A stretch of 9,616 nt of DNA from an uncultured Clostridia bacterium (GTDB taxonomy: Bacteria > Bacillota > Clostridia > Oscillospirales > CAG-272). The stretch lies in contig CANBDB010000054.1 in assembly GCA_947367285.1 (NCBI GenBank), positions 1-9,616 on the forward strand, given 5' to 3'. Positions 7,422-9,616 of the stretch are shown here, piece by piece (position 1 is the first letter of the stretch; every line of letters begins with the position of its first letter). The position numbers and the translations under genes were made by a program. Below the pieces are notes generated by a model that saw nothing but the letters and a program-made list of their open reading frames with translations, made no database searches and was not told the origin of the DNA.

Positions 7422-8519
7422 TTAAAATCTAATTCTTTCCTCGGTATCCTTGTTGAAGATGAATACCTTGTGAGACTTAAGAGAATAGCTAATAGTAGTA
7501 GCAGATGTATCGATATTAGCATCGGAATTGATGATAGATCTTACAACGGGATTTTGAGAGTTAGCATGTTTTGAAACAACGCTTACGTCACGACCCATAA
7601 CCTCAACGTTGGAGAGGTCACATGTGAAGGGACCGTTGGGATCAAGATTGAAGCCCTCGGGACGGATACCTACAGTAACCGCTTGATCAGCAACACCGGG
7701 TACGTCGAGAACTGCTGCGCCACCGATAAAGAGTTTACCGCTCTTAACCTCGCCGTCCAATACGTTAATGGGAGGAGTGCCAAGGAATTTAGCAACAAAG
7801 AGGTTGGCAGGATCATCATAAACATCCTGAGGTTTACCTACCTGCTGAACAACACCGAGCTTCATAACTACGATGAAGTCGGAGATGCTCATTGCTTCTT
7901 CCTGGTCGTGAGTTACGAAAATTGTAGTAATACCTGTTTCCATCTGAATCCTCTTGATCTCTTCACGAGTCTGAAGTCTGAGACGCGCATCAAGGTTGGA
8001 GAGGGGCTCGTCGAGAAGGAGAACGCGAGGCATTTTAACAAGAGCACGAGCGATAGCAACACGCTGCTGCTGACCACCGGAGAGCTCGCTGGGCTTTCTG
8101 TCCATAAGTTCGTCAATCTGAACGAGTCTTGCAGCCTCGTATGCTCTCTCAAGCATATTTTCCTTAGTGAGCTTGTCAGCGCCCTTAAGGTTTTGAAGAG
8201 GGAACAAGATGTTCTGCTTTACAGTCATGTGGGGGTAAAGCGCATAGTTTTGGAATACCAAGCCAACGCCACGCTTTTCTGTGGGAAGCTCGGTAACATC
8301 TTCTTCGCCGAAGAAGATCTTTCCGGAAGAGGGTTTCTGCAAACCACTGATCATGTAGAGGGTAGTACTTTTACCGCATCCCGAAGGACCAAGCAAGCCG
8401 ATAAGCTTACCGTCGGGGATTTCGAAAGTAAAGTTATTTACCGCTACAACATCTTCATTAACCTTTTTCTTATCACGGTTAGGGAAGATTTTTGTGAGGT
8501 TTTGTAATGCAACTTTCAT
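7422..8519 (-). CDS. ABC transporter ATP-binding protein, UgpC/MsmX/MalK type
   Basis: This 365-residue cytoplasmic ATPase should power the importer as a homodimer bound to the EAA loops of the two permeases. All nucleotide-binding motifs are present: Walker A GPSGCGKST (44-52), Q-loop Q90, signature LSGGQ (146-150), Walker B RVLLLDEP (165-172), D-loop SNLDARL, and switch histidine H204. A C-terminal regulatory TOBE/OB region at about 250-365 contains the typical GIRPE (284-288). Full length is normal for this subfamily. GGAG is 5 nt before ATG 8519. Many Bacillota sugar importers of this family lack their own ATPase and share MsmX, so a dedicated copy next to the permeases points to a self-contained system. 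Confidence 0.96.
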   Translation of the reverse strand: MKVALQNLTKIFPNRDKKKVNEDVVAVNNFTFEIPDGKLIGLLGPSGCGKSTTLYMISGLQKPSSGKIFFGEEDVTELPTEKRGVGLVFQNYALYPHMTVKQNILFPLQNLKGADKLTKENMLERAYEAARLVQIDELMDRKPSELSGGQQQRVAIARALVKMPRVLLLDEPLSNLDARLRLQTREEIKRIQMETGITTIFVTHDQEEAMSISDFIVVMKLGVVQQVGKPQDVYDDPANLFVAKFLGTPPINVLDGEVKSGKLFIGGAAVLDVPGVADQAVTVGIRPEGFNLDPNGPFTCDLSNVEVMGRDVSVVSKHANSQNPVVRSIINSDANIDTSATTISYSLKSHKVFIFNKDTEERIRF

Positions 8520-8570
8520 ATAATCTCCATTTCTTATATAAAAAATTTTTGAGAACTAAGTTGTAGCGAA

Positions 8571-9371
8571 TTAATAATTCGCATTTTTTGCATCTTCTTG
8601 GTGGATGCGGAGCTGATATTCCTGTTTTGCTTCAGGAGAATCAAAAATCATTTGGCTCGCAAGATCAACAGTAACAGTTGAAGAAAGCACGTCATGAATC
8701 ATTGAATTAGTCTTTGTAAAAATCATCAGACCGATTTCAAACAATACAATCAATACTACAACTCCAAATGTCACGATGCTACCTACGCCAAGGAATGCCA
8801 TAAGTAAAATTATAAGGGGAATCATAATTTCCACTGTATATTTGCCAAGAATAGATCGAACGAACATAATAACAGGGGTAACCTTAACTCCGTCGATTCG
8901 CATTACTGCGATAGAGAATATCTTCTTACCAACGGTCTGTCCGTTTTTAAGGCAAATAGGAATAATGAATTCAGCTATCAGCACAGCAAAGAAAACACTG
9001 AGCGAGATCATTGTTATAGTTAAGCTTATGATCATCATATAGGTCTTTGATATCTCGGTATCAGAATTAATTTCCTTGATACAAGTCTCTAAAGTGTTTC
9101 TGATTTCCTCGGGGTACTTGTTACGCTCCTCTTCGGTGAGGGAGGCATACGTGTCTATATCAATTTCATATTCCTTGGTAATCTCGGGAATGCCGTGTTT
9201 TTGTTCTATTTGGGTCATTTGTTCGGAAAGACTGTTTGAATAATTGTCGTATCCGGTTACGGCGGAAAAGACCCACATAAATCCAGTAATCAAGATTATA
9301 ACCAATATGAAGTCAAGCAAAAAGGCCATAAACCTTTTCATAACACTTGCCTTTTGTAAATCGTAAATCAT
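8571..9371 (-). CDS. RDD-family integral membrane protein
   Basis: This 266-residue membrane protein is the first gene of the apparent operon. R13, A16 and D20 in the first hydrophobic stretch match the Arg-Asp pattern of the RDD family, as do the NGQTVGKK loop (143-150) and the late H226-D227. Hydrophobic segments lie at about 15-38, 112-140, 180-196 and 198-218. Between the first two is an acidic, charged insert of about 70 residues (39-110) that probably faces outward; most RDD proteins have only a short loop there. The biochemical role of the family is poorly defined, though some members have been linked to ion transport. The start at ATG 9371 has GAAGGA 10 nt upstream; ATG 9341 (M11) is a weaker alternative. 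The next gene begins 51 bp on with no terminator, so co-transcription is likely, but a role in the transporter is unproven. Confidence 0.88.
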   Translation of the reverse strand: MIYDLQKASVMKRFMAFLLDFILVIILITGFMWVFSAVTGYDNYSNSLSEQMTQIEQKHGIPEITKEYEIDIDTYASLTEEERNKYPEEIRNTLETCIKEINSDTEISKTYMMIISLTITMISLSVFFAVLIAEFIIPICLKNGQTVGKKIFSIAVMRIDGVKVTPVIMFVRSILGKYTVEIMIPLIILLMAFLGVGSIVTFGVVVLIVLFEIGLMIFTKTNSMIHDVLSSTVTVDLASQMIFDSPEAKQEYQLRIHQEDAKNANY

Positions 9372-9459
9372 TTTTTATAAATCCTTCAATATATATATAA
9401 AAGTAAGGATGAAAAGCTAAAATTGACATACTTATCAATAATAAAAATATCCTGAATAC

Positions 9460-9488
9460 ATAATAGCACAAACTTCCGCAAAAAACAA
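9460..9488 (-). promoter_or_regulatory. Candidate sigma-A promoter P2 (extended -10)
   Basis: On the minus strand TTGTTT (9483-9488) and TATTAT (9460-9465) are separated by 17 nt. TGC directly before the -10 forms an extended -10 element, which compensates for the weak -35. Transcription would start near 9453, giving a leader of roughly 80 nt before the RDD gene. Confidence 0.5.
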
Positions 9489-9501
9489 CCCTTTTTTCAT
9501 T

Positions 9502-9530
9502 AAAATAAAGAAAAAAAGTATTTTCGTCAA
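9502..9530 (-). promoter_or_regulatory. Candidate sigma-A promoter P1
   Basis: On the minus strand TTGACG (9525-9530, five of six consensus bases) and TATTTT (9502-9507, four of six) are separated by exactly 17 nt. Transcription would start near 9495, about 40 nt upstream of the P2 start. In such AT-rich DNA a chance match is possible, so this is tentative. Confidence 0.45.
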
Positions 9531-9616
9531 ATTGCCAAAAAAAGTTTTCAAAATCAATATCTGCAAGACGATTCCTACAAATAGTATTTTAACAAAAATA
9601 TAAAATAATTATGATT

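Larger units (their letters stand above)
9372..9616. other. AT-rich non-coding leader upstream of the operon
   Basis: This 245-bp stretch is very AT-rich, with an AT dinucleotide run at about 9389-9399, and shows no credible coding frame on either strand. It carries two tandem promoter-like sequences facing the operon. No riboswitch-like fold or long inverted repeat is evident by eye. Confidence 0.75.

Noticed and set aside
7683..8507. 274-codon open frame on the plus strand
   Set aside because: It is antisense to the ABC ATPase, whose Walker and signature motifs leave no doubt about the coding strand.
9423..9465. Plus-strand promoter starting with TTGACA at 9423-9428
   Set aside because: No good -10 hexamer occurs at 16-18 nt spacing, and no plus-strand gene begins before the window ends.

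Overview
The window is the end of a draft contig from what looks like a low-to-moderate-GC Gram-positive bacterium (Bacillota, probably Clostridia, perhaps an uncultivated gut or rumen lineage). Three features suggest this. All secreted proteins carry Sec/lipobox signal peptides, including the transporter's substrate-binding protein. Shine-Dalgarno sequences are of the GGAGG type. The non-coding DNA is very AT-rich. The placement is an inference from style; no marker gene is present.

Layout. Bases 1-92 are not biological: they are a poly-C tail followed by the Illumina P5 / i5 index / Nextera read-1 adapter, ending in the 19-bp Tn5 mosaic end. Native DNA starts at base 93. From there to 9371 every gene lies on the minus strand, with gaps of only about 14-71 bp and no convincing terminator, so the seven genes look like one operon. 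In transcription order they are: an RDD-family membrane protein (9371-8571), an MsmX/UgpC-type ABC ATPase (8519-7422), a UgpA-type permease (7404-6466), a UgpE-type permease (6451-5507), a UgpB-like lipoprotein binding protein (5435-4041), a thermonuclease-family lipoprotein with two OB-fold-like domains (4001-2652), and a very large multidomain lipoprotein (2623 to beyond the contig end) built of OB-fold-like and bacterial Ig-like modules. Bases 9372-9616 are an AT-rich leader with two tandem sigma-A-like promoter candidates facing the operon.

How it may work. A complete four-part ABC importer with its own ATPase is encoded together with a surface-anchored nuclease that keeps all the staphylococcal nuclease catalytic residues, and with a second surface lipoprotein sharing related OB-like modules. 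The most economical reading is a nucleic-acid scavenging locus. Extracellular DNA or RNA would be bound and cut at the cell surface, and a phosphorylated product (a nucleotide, sugar phosphate or glycerol-phosphate-like compound) would be imported. The nuclease and transporter assignments are firm at family level; the coupling and the substrate are inference. The second lipoprotein is cut off by the contig end, and the missing part may hold its catalytic domain.

The start codons of the binding protein and the second permease were moved downstream of the longest frame because the Shine-Dalgarno sequence lies inside the longer version.
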